NCBI GenBank assembly: GCA_011033025.1
Contig: WFMF01000157.1
Coordinates: 1 to 64,000, forward strand
Length of the DNA stretch: 64,000 nt
Origin: Beroe forskalii
Lineage: Eukaryota; Ctenophora; Nuda; Beroida; Beroidae
Direction of reading: 5' to 3'
Shown: piece by piece, positions 34,316-47,400 of the stretch
Layout: each line of letters opens with the position of its first letter
How positions within the stretch are numbered: the stretch's first letter is position 1
Position numbers and translations under genes: made by a program
The notes under the pieces: model-generated
Seen by the model: the letters and a program-made list of their open reading frames with translations, nothing else
Database searches by the model: none
Told to the model about the DNA's origin: nothing

Positions 34316-37055
34316 CTACAAATGATGACTTGTCTCGAATGTCCGCATGATTTCTGCTTGCATGTTCATATCAATTGAGGGGGTCATACTTTGCCTCAAT
34401 CTCCTCTGTTCCTCCCTCATTTTTTCTCGCCGTTCTCGCTCGAGTTCTTGTTTAGTTTTCTCAGGTTTTACAGGGGTCACAGGTTTGGGTTCAGGCACTG
34501 GAGGAGGTATGCTGGCAGCAGGTTTAGCTACGATGGATGTTGAAACTGGGTTAATAGCAGCAAGAGGTGATGGGTTCTTCTCGACGATCAAGTTGAAAGC
34601 TTCCTCCTCTTCCCTCTCCTTTTGCTTCTCTCCTCCTCCTGTTTCCTGTCAGCTTCCAGCCTTTCCTTCTCTTGTTTCAAATGCTCTTCTTGCTGCTCTA
34701 AAGCCCTTTGTCTCTCCAGCCTCTCCTGGGCTTGACGCTTAAACTCCTCAAAACGTGACGTCTGCTTTAAAACGGGATTTGAGCTGACGTTACCATCAGT
34801 GAGGCTGCTCCAGTTGTTCAGAGATGGCTTCTTCTCTGTTTCAACTGATTTGTTCATATCAAAAGATATTTCAGGATCTGCCTCTTGCTCTGTCAAACTG
34901 TAGATTTTCTGAGCAGTTGGATCAGCAAAACATTTCACATCACTTTCTGAGACCTCTGAAGAGAGCATTTCAGAGGAAACATCAGGAGACTTCAGAGGGG
35001 AAACTGATTCTTCCAGCTTTGGCTCCCTTGGAGGAACAGGTTGGGTTGGCTTACTGGTTTTGGCCTGAGGATTGGGTACTGGTTTGATAGGACTTATTTC
35101 CTCTTCCAGGCTGGATGACTCACCATGAGAGGAATTCGAACTTGAACTGGAGCTCAATCTCGACCTGTTCTGAGATTTACTGACAGGTTTGGATACATTT
35201 TCAGGGGGCTTAGCTTCAACAGGAGGATTCCTCTCCGATAGCTTTTGGCAAAGGATCTTCCACAGGAAGTTCCATTGTCTTTTTCAATGGAGGAACCTTT
35301 TTGATTTCCTTCTGACAATCAACAACATATCTTTGTAATTCTCTCAGAGTTCCTGGCTTCAAGGTTTCAAAATGAATTTCAATTTCCTCAGGTGTTGCAT
35401 CTTTGCCTTGTAGATTAGGCTCACGAGCTTGAATGATATGTACGACCCTTCCAAGCTTATCTCCAGGCAACCCATTAATATCCATGCTGAGTTGTCTAAT
35501 CTCATCATAAGACATGGCTACTGGGGTGGTAGATGTGACAGTAGGAACCAGAGTTTCAGAATTAACCTGCTTATTAGCCTTTGTTGTTTTTGCTGTTTTA
35601 GGAGTGGATGTAACTTTTCGAGGATTTTTTGGAGCTTTTGGCTCTCTAGGAGTTCTTGGCTTTTTAGGTTTAGGCTGAGTGGAGGTTGCAGCTTTCTGTG
35701 ATTTGGCTTTCTTGCTGTTGGACTTGTATGCTTCTAATTCAGCAAGCTTAGTTTTTATTGCCTTCATTTGTTCTTGCAACAACTGAATATTCTTGCCATA
35801 GAGATCATCATCTGAATCAACAACATCAGAACCTTCAGAAACTGAAGGTGCAATTGGAGACTGAAGTTTTGGTGCTGGTAATGTAGTAGCACCATTTTTT
35901 GTGATGGTAGGTTTTAACAGGAGGGGTTTTTAATGGCTTGGGGGTAGAGTTTACATGATTTGAAAGAGGGATTTTGGCAAACTTTGTTTCAAAAACAATT
36001 TCAAGCTTCTTTGCCATGGCAACAACATCATGATCAGGGGGATTATACTTATAGCAATTACTGAATATCAATCGAATGTCTCTGGCAAAGCTAATGGCAG
36101 TACCATAATCTCCCCTTTCCATTTTTAACTTTACTGTTCCCATATCCATGGGTTCTTTGATAATTTTGTGATAATCATGTAAGCCAAGGCCTTTAACATC
36201 AACAGGGGTATAGAATGGCCAAGCATAAGTGGCATGCTTCCTTCCAAAAAGCTCTTTAAGTAGTGACATACAACTTTTAACTTCACTACTAGATGCAGAT
36301 GATGGAATGACATTAGATTGTTCAACAGCTGCTTTCTTAGAGGCTTTGTTTTTCCCAGACTTTGACAGCAATGGAGAATGGGTTGTTGTGCTGACTTGGT
36401 CACTTGACTCAGGAGTTGTTGTATCAGCTTTTCTTTTGACACCCTTCTTAATTGTCTTATTTGGAGTTTTTGCTGATGATGAAACAACACGAGTAGGAAG
36501 TCCCAGATCTGATGTTGTAGAAGCTTGAACAATTTTTGTACCAGATTTGCCAACAGCAGGTGTTTTTGTAATTCGATATTCTGGTTCATGGTCTGGATAA
36601 TCCTTCATCTTAGACTCAAATATCACTTCAAGATCTTTAGCCATACTATAGACATCTGCTTGTGGGTTATTATAAAGGAAACAATTATCGAAAACAAGTC
36701 TGATGTCTGTCAGAGCCTCATCACCCATTTGATATTCAAAATTTTCAAGCTTCCGCTTGACAGTACCAAGATCCATTGGGTTCTTTATAATATTGTAATA
36801 ATCTGGAATACCAAGTTCTTCAACATCAACAGGCTTTTGAAAAGGCCAGCATAATCGATTTTTCCACAACACTTTGATTATCTTGTGTTGAATGAACTGA
36901 AGTCTATTAGTGGTATAATTATAAGTTTTTAGGATGGGATGCAATTTCTGCTCAATTGAAATGGAGTTGCTAGCTTCAACTTCCTCATATTTAGATGAAG
37001 AACGTTTAACACGCTTCCCAACAGTATTAACATCATTAGAAGTCTCTGCACTCAT
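34316..37055 (-). CDS. BET family double-bromodomain protein, intronless, three frame breaks
   Basis: Chromatin reader of acetylated histones (BRD2/3/4/BRDT class). The ATG at 37055 opens a frame to 35835 with bromodomain 1 (about residues 51-153, acetyl-lysine Asn130 in YNNP) and bromodomain 2 (about 260-365, Asn338 in [11 protein letters not shown]). The next frame, near 35782-35216, has the NET domain ([33 protein letters not shown]). A Ser-rich and then a Glu/Gln/Arg coiled-coil tail ends [14 protein letters not shown]. Frames change near 35912-35915 (A4 run, +1), 35243-35246 (A4 run, +1) and about 34625-34635 (-1). The net shift leaves 912 codons across 2740 nt with no intron. Domain order is complete, so either these are sequencing indels or this is a young retrocopy pseudogene. 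Confidence 0.85.
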
Positions 37056-37491
37056 TTCTGGTAGGATTGAAGATACTGTTGATCATCTATTCCACACATT
37101 CATAGGTCAAATTAGCAGAACATGAGTCAGCTTGACCTCAATCACAAATCTTTCAATCATTATTTAAGAAATCTTAAAATTAATCATCTAGGAAGAAAGG
37201 ACAGAAAATCAATGATTCAATTGTAAAGTTGTTAATTAGATAACAGGAACTTTCAGTAAACAGAAGTATTATCTCTTAACTGAATGATTTCATAAATGCC
37301 AGAGGTCTTTTCAGAAGAAACTTATTCAACTAGATACACACTTAATTCTATGCAAACGTCTAAAAGGCTCAATAATTATTATTATTTTAACAGCAACTTG
37401 ATACTGGATAGTTGTGTTAAAATAAATCACTGCAAGTGTAAAAGTGAGTTGACTGTTCCATTGTTAAGGCAAAAAGGCAGTTAAAGTAAAG
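37056..37491. other. Upstream region of the BET gene
   Basis: AT-rich, no exon or clear promoter motif seen. It ends at the dispersed repeat starting at 37492. Confidence 0.4.
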
Positions 37492-37630
37492 TAAAGTAAG
37501 TATAATGGTATTAAACCATCTCTAATCGCATACCCAATTGATCAATAACAAATATTAACAATTATTTTGCACCATTTCACTCTGGTGCCCATTCCATAGT
37601 AACATTAAAAAGCAATTTTACAGTAAACAA
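37492..37630. repeat. Dispersed repeat (TGGTATTAAACCATCTCTAA), copy 1
   Basis: About 140 bp, nearly identical to 49860-50010 and similar to 50082-50210. It contains the self-complementary word tggtattaaacca. Short, non-coding and dispersed, it looks like a SINE or MITE. Confidence 0.75.
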
Positions 37631-37882
37631 ATAAGAAGTTATTCAATGTGATAAAATCAAATTTAACTTCCACAATGACAAAATACCAAAAATGATAAAA
37701 ACACTGAAAAGCCAGTAAAATAGTTAGTCAAATAAACATGGTCAAATAATACCACAAGGTAGAGTAAATAGAAAATATGCAATTTAATTTATCAAGTATA
37801 AATATTGATACCTTTCTTCTTGGCTACAAAGGATTATTTCTTAAGAATTCATTGAACTTTAATTTGTTAGTTAAATAGTTAA

Positions 37883-39378
37883 CTAGCCTTCAATTTTACC
37901 AAGCACAACTGATGATATATACCAGAACTTACTAGGAGAGTGCATTTCAGTATTGTTCTTATAGTGATCTAATGAAACCTTAAACATGTCTACACTAGAT
38001 GCTTCTCGTACAGTTTTAGGTAAGTAATTCCAATAAGGTCTAACTCTCTCTGAAATAAATCCATCATTGACTTTAGTTACTTCTCTTGGCAGTTTGCTAC
38101 AAGATTTTCTACAGGTTAGCAGGTTCCTTCTGCTTCTGCCTACTTTAAACCAAGTCCTACCATAGTCTACTTTATCATTTAATACCTTAAAAGTTTCAAT
38201 GAGGTCCCCTCTAATTCTCCTTTCAGCTAACGTAGTTATATTCAACCTGTCCAACCGCTCACTGTAAGGAAGTGTACCTATGCCATTAATTAGTCTCGTG
38301 AAACGACGCTGGACACCTTCCAGTTCCAAGATAGTACCCCAGTTCCCATGGTGAGCAACCGGACTCCAAAGCTGGACACAATACTCGAGCTTTGGTCTTA
38401 TAAGCGCTTTATATATTTTCATCATGATATCCATTTCTTTAGCAATAACATTTCGACTTATCCAAGCTATGGTTTTATTTGCATCTTTGATACACTTTTC
38501 TACATTACAATTCCAATCCAAATTTTCGTTCATGAAAACACCTAAATCCTTCTCTAAAGAGGTATTTTTCAGGACTATATCATTCAGTACATACTCATTC
38601 TTAGGATTATTATTCATATTTATATGCATAACCTTACATTTATCAATATTAAATTTCAAAAGCCAAATTTCCTCCCATTTTTCGAGTGATCTCAAATCAA
38701 CATTATTTTCATGGCATTGGGCTGCATTAAAACAATCTTAAGGTCATCAGCAAAAACTTTACAAACACTCTTAATTTCTTCAGGCAAATCATTGATATAG
38801 ATGACAAATAATAAGGGCCCTAATATTGATCCTTGAGGAACACCAGACTTGACCTTCCTAAAATCAGACAGCTCCCCTAACAACAGTTCTCATAGTTCTA
38901 TTAGATAAAAGTCATTGATAATTGCCAAAGTGTTTCCCTTTATACCCAGATTTTCTAGTTTGATAAGAAGCCGGTGATGGGGCACGGTGTCAAAAGCTTT
39001 CATAAAATCTAGGTATAAAAGGTCAACAGAACCTTCTTCAATTACAGAAATGATGTTGTCAACTGTTTCCAACAAATTTGATAAGCATGACTTCTTAGAA
39101 ACAAAACCATGTTGATCATTAGTTATTTCATTTTCAACAAATTCTAAAATGTGCTTTCTGACAAACTTTTCATAGATTTTACATAATATACATGTAAGTG
39201 AAACAGGCCTGTAGTTATATGGATTGTTCCTAGAGTCTTTCTTGTGAAGAGCTATAACGTGAGCTTCTTTCCACTTTTCAGGAATCTTAGCTTCCTTTGC
39301 ACACTTATCATACAATAATGTTAGTGTAGGAACAAAATCTTCATTGTCAGCAAGTGCCTTTAAAAGCTTTGGATGCAC
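37883..39378 (-). mobile_element. 5'-truncated CR1/Jockey-like LINE with frameshifted reverse transcriptase
   Basis: Three minus-strand open segments (39378-38890, 38883-38692, 38695-37883) form one reverse transcriptase. It has [79 protein letters not shown] and FADDLKI at the catalytic box, then the C-terminal LEYCVQLWSPV region. At least two frame breaks make it inactive. The endonuclease part and ORF1 are missing. It lies upstream of the BET gene, same strand. Confidence 0.88.
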
Positions 39379-39874
39379 ATATCAGTTATTATTTTTCATT
39401 TGAAGCATCAACAACATACACAAATGCACCTCCAGCCTATTGGTTTTTACAAAAAGTTTTTCAAGTCCAATGACAATAGCAAAAACTGTGCTGCATTATA
39501 CTTGATCAGGATTGTATATGACAACGGATTAAACTGACTAAACTGGTTAATAAGTTACTTGTTGAAGAATACTTATAGTACAGACACAGGATTTTTAAAT
39601 GATTTTTAAATACTAGTTTTAAGATAAGATAGATAAGATAGATAAGATAGTTTTATGCAGTTCACTGTCTCATTTTCATGAAACTTGATAATATTGTACA
39701 CTTTGAAGACCTTAGCTTAAGTGAATTCCCGGAAATTTTATCAATAGCTCATATCAGCCTTATTTTAAGGGCAGTCCAATTTTCGCAACTTCCTCCTTTG
39801 CATTTCCTAAGCACGCCGCGCGACGATAACAGGAATGTACGCGTTTAGCAAACGTTGCACATGCGAACTAGAGT
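39379..39874. other. AT-rich intergenic DNA
   Basis: It has a GATA-type microsatellite (agataagatagataagatag) at about 39617-39655. No gene is visible. Confidence 0.5.
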
Positions 39875-39969
39875 AACATTTTACCTTGCCCTAACCAGGG
39901 CCCTGATTACGCGCACGGAGTGCGCGGCGCCCTTGGTATCGACACCCCTGGTTAGGGGAACATTTTACC
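39875..39969. mobile_element. 73-bp foldback insertion flanked by an 11-bp direct repeat
   Basis: AACATTTTACC occurs at 39875-39885 and again at 39959-39969. Between them the ends CCCTAACCAGGG and CCCCTGGTTAGGGG are inverted repeats around a CpG-rich centre. The structure fits a tiny foldback insertion with target duplication. Confidence 0.65.
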
Positions 39970-40019
39970 ATTTTTACTGGAATTTTCCAAGCCACAGCCA
40001 CGCAATTATACGTCACCTT

Positions 40020-40240
40020 TTCTAAACCCGCATAGGTGTGTGTACGCGCCGCGCCGTCGCGCCGCAAGCTTCCGTTCCTTACGCAAAGGAACCAAAAATA
40101 TACGTCGCGTCACCCTTCCGCCTTGCCAAACACGTATATCCCTGTTTAGTGTTTGCGTTGCGCACTTCCTCAGGGAAGCGCGCGGCGCGCGTACCCACAT
40201 GCCACGTGTGGGCTTAGGAACTTTGCGTCTCAGAAAAAAT
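40020..40240. repeat. Dispersed CpG-rich repeat, copy 2
   Basis: It shares aaacccgcataggtgtgtg, caaacacgtatatccctgtt and gtgggcttaggaa words with 14626-14900 and 50440-50670. It leads directly into the 29-bp tandem array. Confidence 0.6.
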
Positions 40241-40383
40241 GGGCGCCCCGCATTCTCCTCAAAAATAGTGCGCGTGCGCCGCACATTTTCCGCACATACT
40301 ACACACCGCGCGCGCACTATTTCATCCAAAAAGTGCGCGTCGCGCATTTTCCAGAGAAGTGATCGCGCTGCGCTTTCCCCCAT

Positions 40384-40880
40384 ATGCGCTCGCCGCGTAT
40401 ATTCTACCCAAAAAGTGCGCTCGCCGCGCATATTTTACCCAAAAAGTTCGCGGCGCGCATTGCATTTTACCTAAAAAGTGCACGCGCCGCGCATTTTACC
40501 CAAAAAGTGCGCGCGACGCGCATTTTACCTAAAAAGCGCGCGCGCCGCGCATTTTACCTAAAAAGTGCGCGTGCCGCGCATTTTACCTAAAAAGTGCACG
40601 CGCCGTGCATTTTACCTAAAAAGTGCGCGCGCCGCGCATTTTACCTAAAAAGTGCGCGCGCCGCGCATTTTACCTAAAAAGTGCGCACGCCGCGCATTTT
40701 ATCTAAAAAGTGCGCGCGCCGCACATTTTACCTAAAAAGTGCGCGCGCCGCGCATTTTACATAAAAAGTGCGCGCCGCGCATTTTACCTAAAAAGTGCGC
40801 GCGCCGCGCATTTTACCTAAAAAGTGCGCGCGCCGCGGAATTTGCCAAAAAGTGCGCGCGCCGAGCACAACTTCTCCTGA
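40384..40880. repeat. 29-bp tandem array, alternating GCGC palindrome and ATTTTACC words
   Basis: About 17 units of attttacctaaaaagtgcg followed by cgcgccgcgc. Each unit joins a strongly CpG-rich half with an AT-rich half. The units are slightly degenerate at the outer ends and cleanest in the middle. Confidence 0.9.
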
Positions 40881-41493
40881 AAAGTGCGCACGCAGGTTTT
40901 TTGAGTAATTTTAAATTTATACCACCATAGCAAAATTGCATCAATTGCACAAGTCGACGGACGTCGGACAATGCCCGCCGCCCGGCGAGGATTCAGGGTT
41001 TAGTGCATGGTAGCATCCAACACATTAACCACTGTATACAAAAACGAGGTTTTCATATTTGATATTGATAATTATCCAAACAATACTGTAATACACGCAT
41101 AGGTAATAAAGATTAAAAACTCTCGTAAACTCTCAGACGTTGTCTGAACATCTTGAACATCTGACAAGCAATATTTGCGGCTAGTTTATCAAGGCCAGCG
41201 TTCTTAGTTTTAACATAAACCATTCTCATAATGCGTTATTCTAAAATCATCATTGTAGTGTATCATGACCCGCAATGTATCAAAACAATATTCTAGAAAT
41301 ACATTTAGATTTAAAGTTCGATTTCTTCCGACATTTACATATTTAGAACTGAAAAATCATCTAAAAAATTAATATTTACAGGCTGACGATTCTACAATAT
41401 ATTTGAAATATGAATAATAAGTTAGAATTCTGGTGATCACGGGTTTTCTTCCAGCTGATCGCTGGAATGATGCCAATAGTGTGATTAGCTTGC
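40881..41493. other. Intergenic DNA and 3' UTR of ALDH6A1
   Basis: AT-rich with no exon or repeat that I can recognise. The ALDH6A1 transcript should end here on the minus strand. Confidence 0.45.
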
Positions 41494-44400
41494 TTATTGC
41501 ATCCGTGGCATGGCTACCTCAGCGGTTGCAGAGTGCGCATCTTCCTCCTTCCACAATGTGGTGACTGAAATGAAACGGATGAAGAACGAGCCAATATTGA
41601 TTCACAAAGATAATTCTTCTCTGCTGAAGCTTGAATTCGAATATCGGCAAATCGCGTCATCGCACATCAAGCTCAACAAAATTTGATTCATTTGGAGAAG
41701 TTTATAAAAACCCCTCTTTTAAACCAAGTACCTGTTTTCCACTGCGAGTAGAAGTTGAGTCCAGCCTTTCCGTAGAAGTTACAGTCCCCTCTGAAAGAGC
41801 CCCTGGATCCGGTGAAGCTGAACATGGGCAGAGGAACGGGGATGGGCACATTCACTCCGATCTGCCCCACGTCCACCTGCGAGGAAAGGGTAAGAGTGGA
41901 TTTCAGGACTCATTGGCCCCCAGACTTCAGATGATGGTTGTGGATATGGAGGTTGGACATCAGAGAAAGGAGATTGATGTTGAACGGCCCGGGCCAGGGA
42001 GTAAAAAGAGGAATGATTCTCCGGCCTCCGCCTCTCTCTATCACCGATCTCTCCTACCTCGTTAGTGAATTTCCTTGCAGCAGCCCCGTTGTTGGTGAAC
42101 ACTGCACAGCCGTTACCGTAGGGGTTATCGTTGATAATGCCGATAGCTTCGTCCATGGTTTCAGCTTCCACGATGTTCAGAACGGGCCCGAATATCTCCT
42201 GGAGAGGAAGGGGTGATAAAGTGGGCAGAAAACAAGAGAGATAGTTGGTCAAGTTTGTCACATTTACTGAGGTATGAACATTTCTTCCAAAAGACCCAAA
42301 ATTTATTACATGGTTGCATTTTATCCATCCCCAAAACCAGCACTTAAAAACCCAAGACAATCTCAATGGAGTACAAAGCAGACCCTTTGAAATACAAAAA
42401 GAACAGGACGCCCCTTAACATAAGTCCCACCCACCTCTCTCTACCACCCCATGACATTGACCCCACCCACCCACCTCCTTATAGCACTCCATGTTGGGCT
42501 TCACTTTGTTCATAATGGTGGGTCCTACGAAGTTTCCCTTCTCATAGCCAGGCACTGAGATGTTCCTACCATCCAACACTACATCAGCTCCTTCGTCTAT
42601 ACCACTCTGGATCAGCCTCTCAATCCTTGCTTTAGACTGGGGAGATATCACTGGACCCAAGTCAGCCCCGGGTTGATCCCCAGCTGTGACCTTAAGTTTC
42701 TCAGCTCGCTCCACCAGCTCAGGTATCCAGTTCCTGGCTTCGCCCACCATGACTGCAACACTCAGCGCCATGCACCTAGGCGAACACAAGGAAATGATTT
42801 AATATCCGGTTTCTAACAATAGCTGAAAAGAATCAGAGCTTGATTAAACTGTAATCCTTAAATTCCCGTAACATTTGCTGGAATAGACGTAAGATCTCTA
42901 GAATATTTAAAAAAGAGAAACGCATCACTATAGCAACATGGTTGCTATTAGCAACACGGTTGCTAATAGCAACATACCTCTGTCCAGCAGCCCCAAAGGC
43001 CGCTCCGCACAGCTGATTGAGTGTGTTCTCCTTGTTGGCGTCAGGCAACACTACTCCGTGGTTCTTAGCGGCCATGTTGCACTGCACTCGCTTACCGTTC
43101 TTAGAACCCTCTCTGATAGATGTGCTCGCCCTGCAAAGTACCGGGACTGATGTTAGGAAACACGAAGTATCTAACATTGTCAAGTTCTTAGTGAAGGAAT
43201 GTACCTTAATTTTGATAAAGAAGCATGTGGATCTTGTAGTGTTGGAATCTGACAATTCATATAATTTGCTTTAACTCACGGCTTGATCTGACCCCACGAA
43301 TGAAATGGCTCTGATGGCAGGGCTGTCGCAGATGAAGTTAACTGCGTCATGCGTACCGTGGATAATGTTCAAGACACCTTTTGGAGAAAAGCGTTCTAGA
43401 GATCGTAAAAATGGGGAAAAGCGAAAACCAGAAAACTGTGATTTTCATTCAGCTTATCTAAGTCAATCCAAAGTGTAATTTCTGTGTCACAGAAATTCGG
43501 GGAACAAATCGACCACACCCACCTTTGGGAAGTCCAGCTTCAATCGCCAGCCTAGCCAGCATCATGGCAGCGCCAGGGTCCCTCTCACTGGGCTTCAAGA
43601 CGTACGTGTTTCCACACACATTGGCAAGCGGGAACATCCAGAGCGGGATCATGGCGGGAAAGTTGAAGGGGGTTATACCCGCACAGACACCCAGAGGAGC
43701 TCTGAGGGGAGAAATAATCATGAAAAGGGGGTGAAATGATCATGACATTGAGTTATGGGTGAGGTCAAAAATCTACTTTTTCGGAATTTCTAGAAATCAA
43801 TGGAACACCGTTTGGCATCATAAAATAACTCGGAAACCAAATTTTAGCCGAATCGGACTTAAATTTTGGCCTACAGGCCAAAGAGAAGGCGAAAAAGGGC
43901 AATTTTGGGCCAAAAAATGCATTTTCTTGAAATTCACTTTTAAGGACTTTTGTTCATCCAGATGGACCAAAATACTCGTTTTAAGATATTCAAAGGCATT
44001 TCTGACCATTTCCAGCCCATATTGAGCCAAAATAACGAAATTTTTATTTTTCGAAAAAAATGCCCTTTTTGGCCCTGGAGACCATTGATTACATTCGATA
44101 TGCCTGAAAATTGGTTTCGGAGGTCCCATTGAGGTACCTAACAATCTAAAATTAGTTTCATGATAATACGAGGAAGTCGATTTTTTGACCCGAAAAAGTC
44201 CCAGTGTATAGTCAAGGGTTTTTTCGGGTCAAAAAATCGACTTTCTCGAAATTCCTTGAAACCGATTGCATATTGTTTGGCATCATAAAATAATCTCCGG
44301 AAACCAAATTTCAGTCAATTTGGACTTAAATTTGTGGCCTACAGGCCAAAAAGAAGGAGAAAAACGGAAATTTCGGGCCAAAAATGCATTTTCTTGAAAT

Positions 44401-47400
44401 TCGATTTTTTGGACTTTTGTTCATCGGATGGACCAAAATACTCGTTTTATGACATTCAAAGGCATTCTGACCATTTCCAGCCAATATTGAGCCAAAAACA
44501 AAATTTTTATTTTTCTAAAAAAATGCCCTTTTTGGCCCTGGAGACCACTGATTACATTCGATATGGCTCAAAATTGGTTTCGGAGGTCCCATTGAGGTAC
44601 CTAACAATCTAAAATAAGTTTCATGATAATTCAAGGAAGTCGATTTTTTGACCCGAAAAAAGTCCCAGTGTATAGTCAAGGGTTTTTTTCGGGTCAAAAA
44701 TTCGACTTTCTCGAAATTCCTTGAAACCGATTGCATATTGTTTGGCATCATAAAATAATCTCCGAAACCAAATTTCAGCCAATTCGGACTTAATTTGTGG
44801 CCAACAGGCCAAAAAGAAGGAGAAAAACGGAAATTTCGGGCCAAAAATGCATTTTTTTGAAATTCGATTTTTTGGACTTTTGTTCATCCAGATGGACCAA
44901 AATACGCGTTTTATGACATTAAAAGGCACTTCTGACTATTTCCAGCCCATTTTGAGCCAAAATAACAAAATTTTTATTTTTCGAAAAAAATGCCCTTTTT
45001 GGCCCTGGAGACCACTGATTACATTCGATATGGCTGAAAATTGGTTTCGGAGGTCCCATTGAGGTACCTAACAATCTAAAATAAGTTTCATGATAATTCG
45101 AGGAAGTCGATTTTTTGACCCGAAAAAAGTCCCAGTGTATAGTCAAGGGTTTTTTTCGGGTCAAAAAATCGACTTTCTCGAAATTCCTTGAAACCGATTG
45201 CATATTGTTTGGCATCATAAAATAATCTCCAAAACCAATTTTCAGCCAATTCGGACTTAATTTGTGGCCAACAGGCCAAAAAGAAGGAGAAAAACGGAAA
45301 TTTCGGGCCAAAAATGCATTTTTTTGAAATTCGATTTTTTGGACTTTTGTTCATCCAGATGGACAAAAATACTCGTTTTATGACATTCAAAGGCATTTCT
45401 GACCATTTCCAGCCAATATTGAGCCAAAATAACGAAATTTTTATTTTTCTAAAAAAATGCCCTTTTTGGCCCTGGAGACCACTAATTACATTCGATATGG
45501 CTAAAAATTGGTTTCGGAGGTCCCATTGAGGTACCTAACAATCTAAAATAAGTTTCATGATAATTCGAGAAAGTCGATTTTTTGACCCGAAAAAAAGTCC
45601 CAGTGTATAGTCCAGTGTTTTTTTCGGGTCAAAAATTCGACTTTCTCGAATTTCCTTGAAACCGATTGCATATTGTTTGGCATCATAAAACAATGTCGGA
45701 AACCAAATTTCAGCCAATTCGGACTTAATTTGTGGCCTACAGGCCAAAAAGAAGGAGAAAAGGGGCAATTTTGGGCCAAAAATGCAGGAAAGTACGTACT
45801 ATATATACGTACGTGCGCGCGCGAAAATTTCAATCCGCGCAATGATATCCATTACAGACAACCCGCGCGCTACGTGAAGTTTAGAATTTCTAGAACATTC
45901 TGGTACAAAATTGCCATTCGCTTAAATAAACAATTCTATCGAGATACGCAGACCAGGCACCAGCGATCGCGCATGTTCATAAAAGCAGCAGCAAATGTGA
46001 ACTTTTGTTTTACATTGAAATACACTATGCCAATTTATTTCGAGAATTTATTAGGTATAAAGAGGGGTGTCTCAAATTTGTGCCCTTGAATTCCCTTACG
46101 AAATCCGGCAACGTACGATACCAAATAAAATACTATTTCACTTCCCCCTAACCCACCTAACAGAGTAGGTATCCATATCCTTGGTAACTCCCGGCATCGT
46201 CTCACCCATCTGTAGCGAGGTAACGCTACACGCATGTTCCACGATCTGAAGACCTCTGATAACGTCTCCCTCGGCATCCACCAACGTCTTGCCTTGCTCC
46301 AGTGTAATGTTCTGAGGGGAGTTGGGATTTGAAGGGGAAAGGGATTTGAAGGGGGTGTGAGAGGGGGAGGGGATGTGGGAGAGTTTAAAGGGATCTTCTT
46401 ATTTGTTTACTGAGAGTAACGAAGTAAGTTACTAAACTAAGCAACACATTTCAAGTAATTCATTTGATCTTCTTTTCAGTGATTGACCCTGGACCCCCAA
46501 ATCCTAGGGCTCACTTTGCTGGCCCAGCCTCCAACTCCTTAAAATGCGAATTACAGTCCTCAAGTTCAATCAAGTAACTTTGATATTCAGGCTCTCGGGA
46601 ATTTCAAGTTCTAGAATATATTCCAACACATTCTTATTTTTCTTGAGAACGCGCTGTATAATCGAATTAAGGTAACTGCCGTTGAGCCAATGAAATGATG
46701 CGATAAATTTGGGTTTTTATCACTCTCTGTGATACTGTAATAAAATTATGGTTCACGACTCACGTACAAACTGAGAGTAATTCAAATACAGCAGGAAGTT
46801 AAACATGGTGTTCAGTAATTTAAGACACGCAAAAAGGGTAAGAGCGGTTATTAAGACATAGCTGATATCTCTACCAATGTACTCCATGTATAAAATGTAG
46901 TGTACACTGTACAATGAACACTGTACAACGTACTGAACCCCACTATCTAACCTTGGAAAGCTCGGCCATGTTCTCCTTGATGAGATGCTGGAATTTGAAC
47001 ATGATACCTTGGCGTGTGAGCACGGACGTCCCTGCCCAGTCTTTAAATGCTGCTTTAGCTGCCGGGGGATGGTTGGGTTTAAAGAACGTCAATTTGCCAT
47101 TATACGTTACAGCTAATATGAAAACGGTCCCTTAGGATTAGAAATTCATCCGTTCGAATGTGCCTATCCATCAGAATTTACCTGCCTGAACATCATTCCG
47201 GGGCATTGTATTACTGCACACAATCTGCCGACATATTCAACATACAAAGATCAAAATCCGCAGTACCTGAACCTGATTGGACATCATATCACTCTGCACA
47301 CAACCTCCAAACACAAACAAGATAACAACACTTAACAGACAGACAACACGAGAAATAGGCCGTTCTACGTCATCAACTCACTACATAATCATATGATAAT

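Noticed and set aside
34347-36854. Plus-strand frames of 87-131 codons opposite the BET gene
   Set aside because: Antisense shadows of the bromodomain and coiled-coil coding sequence.
40006-40474. Arginine/alanine-rich frames of about 141-144 codons on both strands
   Set aside because: They come from CpG-rich repeat DNA; both strands are open at once, with no recognisable domain.
43818-45842. About ten frames of 70-130 codons on both strands
   Set aside because: They are shadows of satellite B monomers; the same words recur at each unit and show no protein-like conservation.
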